Source: Spirosoma pollinicola (GTDB lineage: Bacteria; Bacteroidota; Bacteroidia; Cytophagales; Spirosomataceae). Taken from it: DNA of 64,000 nucleotides. Location: positions 3,263,027 to 3,327,026 of the forward strand of contig NZ_CP025096.1 of assembly GCF_002831565.1 (NCBI RefSeq). The letters are read 5' to 3'. A model generated the notes under the pieces. That model was not told where the DNA came from and did not search any database. It was given only the letters and a program-made list of their open reading frames with translations. The translations under genes were made by a program, and so were the position numbers. Each line of letters starts with the position of its first letter. Position 1 is the stretch's first letter. Shown piece by piece: positions 8,433 to 17,326 of the stretch.

Positions 8433-9956
8433 ATGCTAGTAGCCGAAAATATCACCAAACGATTTACGGGCGTAACGGCCTTGGACAACGTCTGCCTTGA
8501 GTTTCCGGCTGGACAGGTGACGGCTGTGATTGGCGAAAATGGAGCGGGGAAATCGACATTAATGAAGATCCTGTCGGGGGTGTATTCCGACTATGAAGGG
8601 CAAATTCGGTTTAAGGGGCAACCCGTTCGGTTTGATTCCATCCGGGATGCACAGGCCTGTGGTATTGCCATCATTCACCAGGAACTCAACCTGATTCCGT
8701 ACCTCAGCATTCAGGAAAACATTTTTCTGGGACGCGAAATCACGACCCGATGGGGGACCCTCGACCAGAAAGCCATGCGGCTCAAAAGCCAGGAACTTCT
8801 CGAAAAACTCAAGCTGGACATCGACCCCAATACCCTGATTGTTGACCTGAAAGTTGGTCAGCAGCAGGTTGTTGAGATAGCCAAAGCACTGCTTGTTGAG
8901 TCTGCGGTGATCATTATGGACGAACCAACCTCGGCGATCAGCGAGAGCGAAGTAGCGGTTTTGTTCGGGATCATCAACGATTTGCGTGCCGAGAATAAGG
9001 CAATCGTTTATATCTCTCACAAGCTGGACGAGCTGTTCACGATTGCCGACCGCTATGTTGTGCTGCGCGACGGAAAGTCCATAGAGTCGGGCATTATGAC
9101 TGGTATCGACCACGACACACTTATCCGTAAAATGGTTGGCCGGGATCTTACCGGTATCCGGCGGCAATTGACAGAACAGGTCTACGAACCGCTTCTTACT
9201 GTCGAAAAGCTGTGTCTCAAACACCCGGTTCGTACTAATGAGAACCAGCTAAACGATCTTTCATTCATTGTTGGCCGGGGCGAAGTCGTTGGCATGTTCG
9301 GACTCATGGGCGCGGGTAGAACCGAGTTGTTGGAGACCCTTTTCGGACTGCACCCAAAACGGGCTAGTGGTAGCGTGTCTATTGACAATCAGACTGTTAA
9401 GTTTAGTGAACCAGCTGATGCCATACGTGCTGGTCTGGCTCTGGTGCCGGAAGATCGTAAAAAAGATGGGTTGGTGCTGGGGATGGATGTGCAAACGAAT
9501 ATCAGTCTGACGGCGCTTTCGGCTATTGAACGAGCTGGTTTTCTGAGTCAGCAAAAAGAGACGACGCTGGCGAAAAAATATATCGCCGACCTACGAATTA
9601 AAACACCTTCTGAAAAACAAACGGCTAAAAACCTGAGTGGCGGCAATCAGCAGAAAATTGTCCTCTCGAAATGGCTGGCCACGCATCCGAAACTGTTGAT
9701 GCTCGATGAACCCACGCGGGGTATTGATGTCAACGCTAAAAACGAAATCTACAAACTCATTCTGCAATTGGCCGATGAGGGTATGGGTATTCTGGTCGTC
9801 TCGTCTGAATTGCCCGAAATTCTGGCGATTTCTGACCGTATCCTCGTCCTGTGCGATGGCGTGTTAACCGCCGAAATGGCTGTACAGGACGCGTCGGAAG
9901 ACTCCATCCTCAAAGCCGCAATTTCTGTAACAGTGAGTGAAAGCGCGAATGAGTGA
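8433..9956 (+). CDS. Sugar ABC transporter ATP-binding protein (RbsA-like, two ABC domains)
   Basis: A 507-residue ATPase with two fused nucleotide-binding domains, as in RbsA, MglA and XylG. The first has Walker A GENGAGKST, signature LKVGQQQVVEIAKAL and Walker B VIIMDEPTSA. The second has a degenerate Walker A (GLMGAGRTELL) but a good signature (LSGGNQQKIVLSKWL) and Walker B LLMLDEPTRGID. It drives import of the sugar bound by the 6722 lipoprotein through the permease encoded at 10019. The gene follows the long inverted repeat by 14 bases. Length and domain order are normal for the family. Confidence 0.95.
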   Translation: MLVAENITKRFTGVTALDNVCLEFPAGQVTAVIGENGAGKSTLMKILSGVYSDYEGQIRFKGQPVRFDSIRDAQACGIAIIHQELNLIPYLSIQENIFLGREITTRWGTLDQKAMRLKSQELLEKLKLDIDPNTLIVDLKVGQQQVVEIAKALLVESAVIIMDEPTSAISESEVAVLFGIINDLRAENKAIVYISHKLDELFTIADRYVVLRDGKSIESGIMTGIDHDTLIRKMVGRDLTGIRRQLTEQVYEPLLTVEKLCLKHPVRTNENQLNDLSFIVGRGEVVGMFGLMGAGRTELLETLFGLHPKRASGSVSIDNQTVKFSEPADAIRAGLALVPEDRKKDGLVLGMDVQTNISLTALSAIERAGFLSQQKETTLAKKYIADLRIKTPSEKQTAKNLSGGNQQKIVLSKWLATHPKLLMLDEPTRGIDVNAKNEIYKLILQLADEGMGILVVSSELPEILAISDRILVLCDGVLTAEMAVQDASEDSILKAAISVTVSESANE

Positions 9957-10018
9957 ACGAGCGAATAGCTGTTGCTAACTGTTTTTACTCCATCGCCATC
10001 TAGCTCGTTTACTCTTTA

Positions 10019-11011
10019 ATGCTTATCTCTATGCAAGCAACCCTAAATTCCTACCGTCCCGTTTTAACCAGGTTTCAGTCCTTAATTGCCTTGTTTATTC
10101 TTTGTCTGGGCATTAGTCTAATGTCCGATAAATTTCTGACCGTTGCCAATTTCTGGAACGTGCTGCGGCAGATTTCCGTCAACGTTTGCATCTCTACCGG
10201 CATGACACTCGTTGTGCTGACAGCGGGCATTGATCTATCCGTTGGCTCGATACTGGCCCTTTCGGGGGCGATCACAGCGGGCTTGCTCCGAAACGGAATT
10301 CAGTTACCCAGTCTGAATTTATACATTGGTTTCACCCTCATGGGGGCCATGCTGGCGGGTATGGTAACGGGCACCGGCCTGGGCTGGTTTAACGGCTGGG
10401 CCATTACACGGTTCAAACTGCCCCCTTTTGTCGCCACGCTGGCGATGCTGACCATCGCGCGGGGTCTTACCATGCTCTGGACAGAAGGATTCCCGATTAC
10501 CGGCCTTGGTGATTCGTTTGCCTTTCTGGGTACAGGCTGGCTGCTGGGTATTCCGGTACCGGTCTGGGTGTCGAGTATATTGGTAGCCGTGGCCGTTCTG
10601 GTTACGAATAAAACCCGGTTAGGCCGCTATATATACGCCATTGGGGGCAGTGAAAGTGCAGCCCGACTGTCGGGGGTGAACATCAACCGGATAAAAATCG
10701 CCGTGTACAGCATTGCCGGGGCATTGGCTGCCGTGGGTGGTTTATTAGTAACCGCCCGACTGGATTCGGCCCAGCCGAACGCTGGAACCAGCTACGAACT
10801 GGACTCAATTGCCGCCGTGGTAATTGGCGGCACCTCACTTTCGGGTGGGCGTGGGAGTATACTGGGCACCGTTCAGGGAGCCATTATTATCGGTGTACTC
10901 AACAACGGGCTGGTGTTGCTTAACGTCTCGCCGTTCTGGCAGCAGGTGGTTAAAGGCCTGGTGATTTTGCTGGCTGTTATTATTGACAAGCGAGCGGATA
11001 ATGAAAAATGA
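10019..11011 (+). CDS. Sugar ABC transporter permease (RbsC-like)
   Basis: A 330-residue inner-membrane permease with about eight to ten hydrophobic segments. Family motifs are clear: LTAGIDLSVGSILALSGAI after the second segment and VIGGTSLSGGRGSILGT near residue 280. It forms the channel with the RbsA-like ATPase. The ATG at 10019 is used here; a second ATG at 10031 would remove four residues. The gap to the ATPase gene is 62 bases. It is the last transporter gene in the operon, and the FGGY kinase follows. Confidence 0.94.
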   Translation: MLISMQATLNSYRPVLTRFQSLIALFILCLGISLMSDKFLTVANFWNVLRQISVNVCISTGMTLVVLTAGIDLSVGSILALSGAITAGLLRNGIQLPSLNLYIGFTLMGAMLAGMVTGTGLGWFNGWAITRFKLPPFVATLAMLTIARGLTMLWTEGFPITGLGDSFAFLGTGWLLGIPVPVWVSSILVAVAVLVTNKTRLGRYIYAIGGSESAARLSGVNINRIKIAVYSIAGALAAVGGLLVTARLDSAQPNAGTSYELDSIAAVVIGGTSLSGGRGSILGTVQGAIIIGVLNNGLVLLNVSPFWQQVVKGLVILLAVIIDKRADNEK

Positions 11012-11095
11012 ATAATGAATAATGTAAAATGAGAAGCCAGAATTAAACTCAGTTGTGTTGCATTACCCATTATTCATCATCCATTTTACATTACC

Positions 11096-12601
11096 ATGAA
11101 TTCCTATATTCTGGCCATAGACCAGGGCACCAGCAGTACTAAAACCCTTCTGTTCGATGCGGCTGGACAAGTCGTTGCCCGCGCATCCGAACCCCTGAAA
11201 ACGCATTACTACGGGGATGGATTTGTGGAACAGGAACCCGACGAAATTTATCGGAATGTCCTCACATCGGTAGGGAAATGCATTGGTGGTTTTGCCGCCG
11301 AAGGAGGTAGTCTGCACGATATTACCGTGTGCGGCATTTCGAACCAGCGCGAAACCTTTGTTATCTGGAACCGGTCGGGAGAGCCGCTACATAATGCCGT
11401 TGTCTGGCAATGCAAACGCTCGATTGCCGTGTGCGAGCGACTCAAAGCGCAGGGCCTGGAACCCATGATCCGGGAAAAAACCGGCTTGTTTATTGACCCT
11501 TATTTTTCCGGCACCAAGCTGATCTGGCTGTATGAAAACGTTGACTCAATTCGGCAGGCGGTGGAGGCTGGAGAAGCTTATTTTGGCACAGTAGATACCT
11601 GGTTACTCTATAAATTGACCAATGGGGCCAATCCAGGCGGGGCCAGCTATTTTACAGATTACACCAATGCGTCCCGTACCCTGTTTTTTAACCTGCAAAC
11701 GCTGTCGTGGGATCAGGAATTACTGGCCGCGTTTGGGCTGACGGGTTTGAACCTCCCAATACCCAAACCCTCGGCTGCGTCCTTTGGCGAATCAACCTTC
11801 AACGGCTTATTCGATCATGCTGTTCAGCTAACGGCCATGATTGGCGACTCACACGCGGCTGCCTTTGGCGAAGGTTGCTTTACGCCCGGCACCGCTAAAG
11901 CAACCCTCGGAACGGGTTGTTCGATTATCATGAACATTGGCTCTGTCCTGAAAACATCCGATCACGGCATGGTTTCCACCATTTGCTGGAGCACCGAAGA
12001 TCGTGTGGATTACGCGCTGGAAGGCGTTATTGTGACCTGCGGAGCCACCATCGAATGGCTGAAAAACAGCCTGGGTTTGTTTGCCGAAAGCCGGGAAACC
12101 GAAGCGATGGCTACTGCCGTACCCGACAATGGGGGCGTGTATGTCATTCCGGCGTTTAGCGGGCTGGGAGCACCCTATTGGCAGATGGAACGTAAGGCGT
12201 CAATTTCGGGATTGACGTTTAGCTCGACAAAAAATCACCTGGTACGTGCCGCCTTGGAATCCATCCCATACCAGATTAAAGACGTCATTCTGGCTATGGA
12301 AGAGGATACCGGAATATCGTTAGCTGAGTTGATGGTCAACGGTGGACTCACCTCGAACGGCTTCGTTCTGCAATTTCTGGCCGATTTGCTGGGGAAATCC
12401 GTCGTCAATAAACGGATGCCGGATATATCGGCGCAGGGAGCTGCTTACCTGGCGGGCCTGAAAGCGGGTATCTATAAAGACTTAGATCAACTGACACGGC
12501 TAAGTGCCGCTAACTCGTGCATACAGCCGAGTGCTGACACGGCATACGTGAACGAAGCTTATGCAGGTTGGTTATCCGCTGTTGTCGTAAATAAACCCTA
12601 A
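11096..12601 (+). CDS. FGGY carbohydrate kinase, glycerol-kinase-like
   Basis: A 501-residue kinase of the FGGY family, of normal length. The phosphate-binding loop DQGTSSTK lies at residues 9-16. The stretches NQRETFVIW, KTGLFIDPYFSGTKL and GAPYW closely resemble glycerol kinase rather than xylulokinase or ribulokinase. The ATP-binding part includes GTGCSIIMNIG and VNGGLTSNGFVLQFLADLL. Despite this resemblance the context (isomerase, split transketolase, ribose-type importer) points to a ketose substrate, giving a ketose phosphate for the transketolase. Plain glycerol kinase is possible, but there is no glycerol facilitator or glycerol-3-phosphate dehydrogenase nearby. Confidence 0.9.
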   Translation: MNSYILAIDQGTSSTKTLLFDAAGQVVARASEPLKTHYYGDGFVEQEPDEIYRNVLTSVGKCIGGFAAEGGSLHDITVCGISNQRETFVIWNRSGEPLHNAVVWQCKRSIAVCERLKAQGLEPMIREKTGLFIDPYFSGTKLIWLYENVDSIRQAVEAGEAYFGTVDTWLLYKLTNGANPGGASYFTDYTNASRTLFFNLQTLSWDQELLAAFGLTGLNLPIPKPSAASFGESTFNGLFDHAVQLTAMIGDSHAAAFGEGCFTPGTAKATLGTGCSIIMNIGSVLKTSDHGMVSTICWSTEDRVDYALEGVIVTCGATIEWLKNSLGLFAESRETEAMATAVPDNGGVYVIPAFSGLGAPYWQMERKASISGLTFSSTKNHLVRAALESIPYQIKDVILAMEEDTGISLAELMVNGGLTSNGFVLQFLADLLGKSVVNKRMPDISAQGAAYLAGLKAGIYKDLDQLTRLSAANSCIQPSADTAYVNEAYAGWLSAVVVNKP

Positions 12602-12640
12602 CGCTTAATTAGTCACACAAAAAAAATTTATCTTTAATCA

Positions 12641-12737
12641 TAGAGACGGACCGCCGTTGCGGTACAGAGAATTTAGGAGTACAATATTCTGATTGTAAGC
12701 TAATTGGGGCTCTGTGTTCTCTGTGTCTCTGTGGTTA
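12641..12737. repeat. Dispersed repeat with imperfect palindromic ends
   Basis: Positions 12641-12670 match 49263-49292 at 26 of 30 bases, with the shared core CCGCCGTTGCGG. The ends at 12635-12647 and 12725-12737 can pair with two G-U wobbles. The right part is rich in CTCTGTG units like those at 62697-62757. This looks like a degenerate member of a dispersed intergenic repeat rather than a gene or riboswitch. Confidence 0.5.
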
Positions 12738-12757
12738 AAAAAAATGCTTAAGTACTT

Positions 12758-14215
12758 ATGACTCAAAACATCTTCAGAATTGTGTGCAGCTTGCTGGTTG
12801 GGCTAGCTATGGCGACAAACACACTTATTGCCCAAACGCAGCCCAAATTGCGCGTGCTGGTTTTGACCGATATAGAAGCCGACCCGGATGACTCGCAGTC
12901 GCTCATCCGGTTTCTGACCTATTCCAACCAATGGGATACCGAAGGGCTTATCGCCACGACATCTATTCACCAGAAAAACCGGGTGGCTCCAGAAACCATT
13001 CATCAACTGCTGGATGCCTACGCCAAAGTTCAGCCCAATATGCTCAAGCATGAGCGCGGTTACCCGGCCGCCAGTGCCTTAAAGGCCAGTGTAAAAAAGG
13101 GGCTGGCCGTATATGGCATGTTGGGTGTTGGTGAGGGGCACGATTCAGAAGGGTCGGAGTGGATCATAAAAACACTCGAAAAGCCGGATGAACGGCCCCT
13201 CTGGGTTCCGGTCTGGGGTGGTCCCAATACGCTGGCGCAAGCGCTCTGGAAAATCAAAAAGACCCATACTCCCGAACAGGCCGAAAAGCTTTACCGCAAA
13301 CTTCGGGTCTACACGGTCTCTGACCAGGATGATTCAGGGCCCTGGATTCGGAAAACATTTCCGGGCATTTTCTTTATCTGTAGTCCCGGATATAGCTACG
13401 ATCAGGCAACCTGGCGCGGGATCAATACAACCGATAAAGGCACGAATCCGACCTTAATCAGCAACGACTGGCTGGCACAGCACATCCAGCAGGGACACGG
13501 CCCCATGGGGGCTTTGTATCCTGATGTTGCCTATGGCATGGAAGGCGATACGCCTACTTTTTTGGGGCTCATTTCAAATGGCCTCAATGAGCCAGAGCGC
13601 CCGGATTATGGCGGTTGGGGCGGTCGATACACCCTTTATCAACCGACCACGTTACCGCCAAGGGGCCGGTTTGCACGACCCGATTTTCCGGCCGACGAAC
13701 TCGAAACCCGCCCCATCTGGACCAATGCCGTCGATTCGCTTTATGCCAGCGCCTTACCCACAAAGGCGTACGCACAACCTGCTGTAGTGGAGGCTCCCCG
13801 AAGTATATGGGCCACAATCTGGCGTTGGCGCGAGGATTTTCAGCATGACTTTGCCGCTAGAATGGACTGGTCTACCAAGCCGTATTTGGAGGCCAACCAT
13901 CCCCCAGTTCCCGCTCTGGCCCATTCGGATAAACTGACGGTGAAATCGGGCGAGGTATTTCATTTGAACGCTGCCGGAACGACTGACCCCGACGGCGATT
14001 CGATGAGTTATTTGTGGTTTCAGTATCCTGAAGCAGGCACCTATCCGGGACTGGTGAGTTTTCGGCCCTACGCGTCGAACTTATATGATTTGCCTGTGAC
14101 AGCTCCCACGGTCGATAAACCCCAAACCATTCATTTTATCCTGCGCGTTACGGATAAAGGCTCGCCAGCTCTAAGTCGTTATAAACGGGTGATTGTGCAG
14201 GTGTTGCCAAAGTAA
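12758..14215 (+). CDS. Secreted DUF1593 nucleoside-hydrolase-like protein
   Basis: A 485-residue protein with a signal peptide (residues 1-25, ending in TLIAQTQ). Residues 30-310 resemble DUF1593, a nucleoside-hydrolase-like domain, with the Asp-rich metal site LTDIEADPDDSQSLIRFL. The C-terminal 90 residues form an Ig-like beta domain (DPDGDSMSYLWFQYPEAGTY) typical of these proteins. The family is also described as cellulose-binding or Sde182-like, and its reaction is not firmly established. It follows the FGGY kinase gene and may act on glycosides outside the cell or in the periplasm, feeding the importer. The function is inferred from fold and context only. Confidence 0.82.
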   Translation: MTQNIFRIVCSLLVGLAMATNTLIAQTQPKLRVLVLTDIEADPDDSQSLIRFLTYSNQWDTEGLIATTSIHQKNRVAPETIHQLLDAYAKVQPNMLKHERGYPAASALKASVKKGLAVYGMLGVGEGHDSEGSEWIIKTLEKPDERPLWVPVWGGPNTLAQALWKIKKTHTPEQAEKLYRKLRVYTVSDQDDSGPWIRKTFPGIFFICSPGYSYDQATWRGINTTDKGTNPTLISNDWLAQHIQQGHGPMGALYPDVAYGMEGDTPTFLGLISNGLNEPERPDYGGWGGRYTLYQPTTLPPRGRFARPDFPADELETRPIWTNAVDSLYASALPTKAYAQPAVVEAPRSIWATIWRWREDFQHDFAARMDWSTKPYLEANHPPVPALAHSDKLTVKSGEVFHLNAAGTTDPDGDSMSYLWFQYPEAGTYPGLVSFRPYASNLYDLPVTAPTVDKPQTIHFILRVTDKGSPALSRYKRVIVQVLPK

Positions 14216-14304
14216 GTATAGGTTTATTTTTATGGTATTTTACCTCAGGGCAATGGCTAGTCAATCCTCCCAGCTTGAAAGCTGATTTTTTAGGGGCGGT
14301 AATT

Positions 14305-14426
14305 GTATCAGACAGCATCCTTGCTGTCTGGCCGTAGGCAACAGATTGCCATAACTAGCTAAGTCGGAATGAGATGAGTAGTTAAAATTCGCCTGACGGC
14401 CAGACAGCAAGGATGCTGTCTGATAC
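14305..14426. repeat. 31-bp perfect inverted repeat with self-palindromic arms
   Basis: Arms at 14305-14335 and 14396-14426 are exact reverse complements with a 60-base spacer. Each arm also contains its own small hairpin (CAGACAGC and GCTGTCTG around a 6-base loop), so alternative foldings exist. It lies between the DUF1593 and GH95 genes. The sequence is unlike the GTCATCCCGA family in this window. Confidence 0.85.
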
Positions 14427-14520
14427 TCCCTCACAAAGCCAATCCTTCAGGAGGTTTGACGTAATACAGGAAGGCTGAGTTTACATTGCTCGAAAAACCG
14501 GGCTTGATTTCAGGATAAAG

Positions 14521-14562
14521 CCAGCTATTTCTGCTTTGTGGAAATAGCTGGTTATTTTTTTT
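14521..14562 (+). terminator. Intrinsic terminator before the GH95 gene
   Basis: An 11-bp perfect stem (14521-14531 with 14541-14551), a 9-base loop and then a run of eight T on the plus strand. It should end transcripts from the DUF1593 gene, so GH95 probably has its own promoter just downstream. Confidence 0.75.
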
Positions 14563-14569
14563 GCTGGTG

Positions 14570-14577
14570 TACTTTTG
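14570..14577 (+). promoter_or_regulatory. Bacteroidota-type -7 box TACTTTTG for GH95
   Basis: TACTTTTG matches the TAnnTTTG consensus exactly and lies 21 bases before the GH95 ATG, right after a terminator. No clear TTTG box is seen at the expected -33 distance, so the call is tentative. Confidence 0.45.
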
Positions 14578-14598
14578 CCGACAACTCCCTTACCATAT

Positions 14599-17076
14599 AT
14601 GAATCAACATCGCTGCTTAGTTCTGTTTCTTACACTCGCGACCCCGTCGCTTGCCCAATCGAATCTTAAACTCTGGTACAATCAACCGGCGTCTGTCTGG
14701 ACGGAGGCCTTACCCGTTGGCAATGGCCGTATTGGCGGGATGGTTTTCGGTAAAGTTGATGAAGAACTCATTCAACTCAATGAAAGCACGCTCTGGTCGG
14801 GTGGGCCGGTGAAAGGAAATGTGAATCCCGAGTCGCCAAGTTATCTCCCCAAAGTGCGTCAGGCATTGGAGCAGGAAGATTATAATGGAGCTGTGGATCT
14901 GGTCAAACACATGCAGGGGTTGTATACGCAATCGTATATGCCCCTGGGTGACCTGTCGCTGAAGCAGGATGTCAAAGGGGGGAAATCGACCAACTATTAC
15001 CGGGATTTAGATATACAGAAAGCTGTTGCCACAACCCGATTTACGGTAAATGGCGTCGCCTATAAACGGGAAATATTTGCTTCATCACCCGATCAACTCA
15101 TGGTTATTCGCTTGACGGCTAGTAAGCCCGGCCAAATCAGTTTCGATGCATCAACGAATAGCCAGTTGCGGTATCAGCATGCCAGCAGCGCTAAGGACGA
15201 ACTGGTTCTGAAAGGGAAAGCGCCCGTTCAGGTTAATCCAAATTACTACAACCCAAAAGATCGCCCGCCAATCGTCTATGAAGACGCTGCCGGCTGCAAT
15301 GGTATGCGGTTCCAACTTCGGCTAAAGGCAGTTAACAAGGGCGGCAGCGTGCAATCCGATACGGCGGGAATCCATGTCCGAAATGCAACAGAAGTGCTAT
15401 TGCTCGTAGCTGCTACTACCAGTTTTAACGGCTACGATAAATGTCCGGATAAAGACGGGAAAGACGAAAACAAGCTGGCCGAAGAAATTATTCGTCAGGC
15501 AACCGGCAAAGATTATGCAACCCTGCTGGGTCGCCATATGGCTGATTATCAGTCGTATTTTAATCGGTTCTCGTTTCAGTTGACGGATACGACCGCCACC
15601 AATGCCAACGCCGGTCTACCCTCCGACCAGCGCCTGTTGGGTTATAGCGAAGGTGCCTATGATCCGGGTGTTGAAACGCTTTATTGCCAGTATGGACGGT
15701 ATCTGCTGATTTCCAGTTCGCGTGTGCCCAATGTGCCGGCCAACCTTCAGGGTATCTGGAACAAAGAACTGCGGGCACCCTGGAGTTCGAACTACACGAT
15801 CAATATCAATACCCAGATGAATTACTGGCCGGTCGAGGTCACCAACCTTTCCGAACTGCACCAGCCGTTGTTTGGACTTATAAGTGAACTTGCGAAAACG
15901 GGCGCAGCAACGGCGAAGGAGTTTTACGACATGAATGGTTGGGTGGCGCACCACAACACCGACATCTGGGCCCTCTCCAATCCAGTTGGCGATAAGGGGC
16001 AGGGCGACCCAAAATGGGCGAACTGGAACCAGGGAGCCGGTTGGTTAAGTCAGCACCTATACGAACATTACCGGTTTACAGGCGATAAAAAATTCCTGAG
16101 CGAAACGGCTTACCCGATCATGAAGGGCGCGGCCCAGTTTTATTTGAACTGGCTGGTAGAAAACAAAGAGGGCTATCTGGTCGTGGCCCCTTCTGTATCG
16201 CCGGAGAATGATTTTATTGATTCGAAAGGCCAGCCCGCATCCATTTCAATAGCCACTACGATGGATATGTCGATCATGTGGGATCTATTCACGAACCTGA
16301 TCGACGCATCGTCGGCCCTCAACACCGATGCTGACTTTCGTAAACTGCTCACCGAGAAGCGGGCGAAATTTTACCCGCTGCACATCGGTCGGAAAGGAAA
16401 TCTTCAGGAATGGAATAAAGACTGGGAGGATGTAGACCCGCAGCACCGGCACGTTTCCCATCTGTTTGGACTACACCCCGGTCGGCAAATTTCACCGGTC
16501 ACAACACCAGCTTTTGCAGCTGCCGCCAAAAAAACGCTCGAACTTCGGGGTGATGCCGGAACGGGCTGGAGCCGGGCCTGGAAAATTAACTTCTGGGCTC
16601 GTTTGCTGGACGGCAATCACGCGTATGTACTCTTGCGGGAATTGCTGAAATATACGGGCCAAACGACAACGAGTTATTCCAATAAAGGTGGGGGAGGAAC
16701 ATACCCCAACTTCTTCGATGCACACCCGCCATTTCAGATTGACGGGAATTTCGGCGGCACAGCGGGCATGGCAGAAATGTTGATTCAAAGCCACCTGGAT
16801 GATATTCAACTGCTCGCAGCCTTGCCTGATGCCTGGAAAGAAGGTACTGTTAAAGGCCTGAAAGCAAGAGGTGGTTTTGAGGTGGGCATTCAGTGGAAAA
16901 ACCACCGATTAGTGACAGCAACGGTAAAGTCGGCAAATGGTGAGCTGTGCAAACTCAGAACCAGCCGCCCGATTCGGGTAAAGGGGGCAACCGTAACAAC
17001 GAAAACAACTGAGCTGGGTTATGTAACGACTTTCCCAACAAAAAAAGGGAGTGTTTATCTGATTACTGGTTTGTAG
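14599..17076 (+). CDS. GH95 alpha-L-fucosidase (or alpha-L-galactosidase)
   Basis: About 825 residues from the ATG at 14599, chosen because a signal peptide follows at once ([20 protein letters not shown]); an in-frame TTG at 14575 would add eight residues. The N-terminal GH95 beta domain begins [19 protein letters not shown]. In the (alpha/alpha)6 catalytic domain, N402 and N404 ([10 protein letters not shown]), E536 (SPEN) and D715 ([12 protein letters not shown]) match the key residues described for the bifidobacterial AfcA enzyme by motif. It inverts at terminal alpha-1,2-fucosyl or related galactosyl residues of plant or host glycans. It is probably periplasmic or secreted. It may extend the glycan scavenging of the upstream operon but appears separately transcribed. 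Confidence 0.93.
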   Translation: MNQHRCLVLFLTLATPSLAQSNLKLWYNQPASVWTEALPVGNGRIGGMVFGKVDEELIQLNESTLWSGGPVKGNVNPESPSYLPKVRQALEQEDYNGAVDLVKHMQGLYTQSYMPLGDLSLKQDVKGGKSTNYYRDLDIQKAVATTRFTVNGVAYKREIFASSPDQLMVIRLTASKPGQISFDASTNSQLRYQHASSAKDELVLKGKAPVQVNPNYYNPKDRPPIVYEDAAGCNGMRFQLRLKAVNKGGSVQSDTAGIHVRNATEVLLLVAATTSFNGYDKCPDKDGKDENKLAEEIIRQATGKDYATLLGRHMADYQSYFNRFSFQLTDTTATNANAGLPSDQRLLGYSEGAYDPGVETLYCQYGRYLLISSSRVPNVPANLQGIWNKELRAPWSSNYTININTQMNYWPVEVTNLSELHQPLFGLISELAKTGAATAKEFYDMNGWVAHHNTDIWALSNPVGDKGQGDPKWANWNQGAGWLSQHLYEHYRFTGDKKFLSETAYPIMKGAAQFYLNWLVENKEGYLVVAPSVSPENDFIDSKGQPASISIATTMDMSIMWDLFTNLIDASSALNTDADFRKLLTEKRAKFYPLHIGRKGNLQEWNKDWEDVDPQHRHVSHLFGLHPGRQISPVTTPAFAAAAKKTLELRGDAGTGWSRAWKINFWARLLDGNHAYVLLRELLKYTGQTTTSYSNKGGGGTYPNFFDAHPPFQIDGNFGGTAGMAEMLIQSHLDDIQLLAALPDAWKEGTVKGLKARGGFEVGIQWKNHRLVTATVKSANGELCKLRTSRPIRVKGATVTTKTTELGYVTTFPTKKGSVYLITGL

Positions 17077-17107
17077 GGAGACGGAAGTAGCGCGGGTGGA
17101 AACTTGA

Positions 17108-17240
17108 TCTGGCGCGGGTATTTATCGCACGGGCGCCCCCGCCGTGCCTATACTTTAGCAAGCATTCGCTTGCGCCAGTAAATACTGGCAATATGCAGAG
17201 ACACGGCGGGGGCGCCCGTGCGATAAATACCCGCGCCAGA
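17108..17240. repeat. 39-bp perfect inverted repeat
   Basis: Arms at 17108-17146 and 17202-17240 are exact reverse complements with a 55-base spacer that contains a further small palindrome (GCCAGTAAATACTGGC). It is GC-rich and lies just after the GH95 stop. The arm sequence differs from all other long repeats in the window. It has no T-run, so it is not a classical terminator. Confidence 0.85.
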
Positions 17241-17255
17241 GATCATTAAAAACCT

Positions 17256-17304
17256 AATAGCAATACGGGGACAGCTTCTAAAAGTCTGTCCCCGTATTGC
17301 TATT
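17256..17304. terminator. Bidirectional terminator-like hairpin between convergent genes
   Basis: A perfect 19-bp stem (17256-17274 with 17286-17304) and an 11-base loop between the convergent GH95 and DUF4270 genes. There is an A-rich stretch on one side but no strong T-run, so termination is likely but not certain. Confidence 0.65.
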
Positions 17305-17326
17305 GATATAAATTTGATAAAATCGC

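Noticed and set aside
11096..12601. Simple glycerol kinase as the function of the FGGY gene
   Set aside because: Similarity is strong, but the operon has no glycerol genes, so I left the substrate open instead of naming it glpK.
12641..12737. A riboswitch
   Set aside because: No recognisable aptamer is visible, and a similar segment occurs at 49263 in an unrelated context, so a dispersed repeat is simpler.
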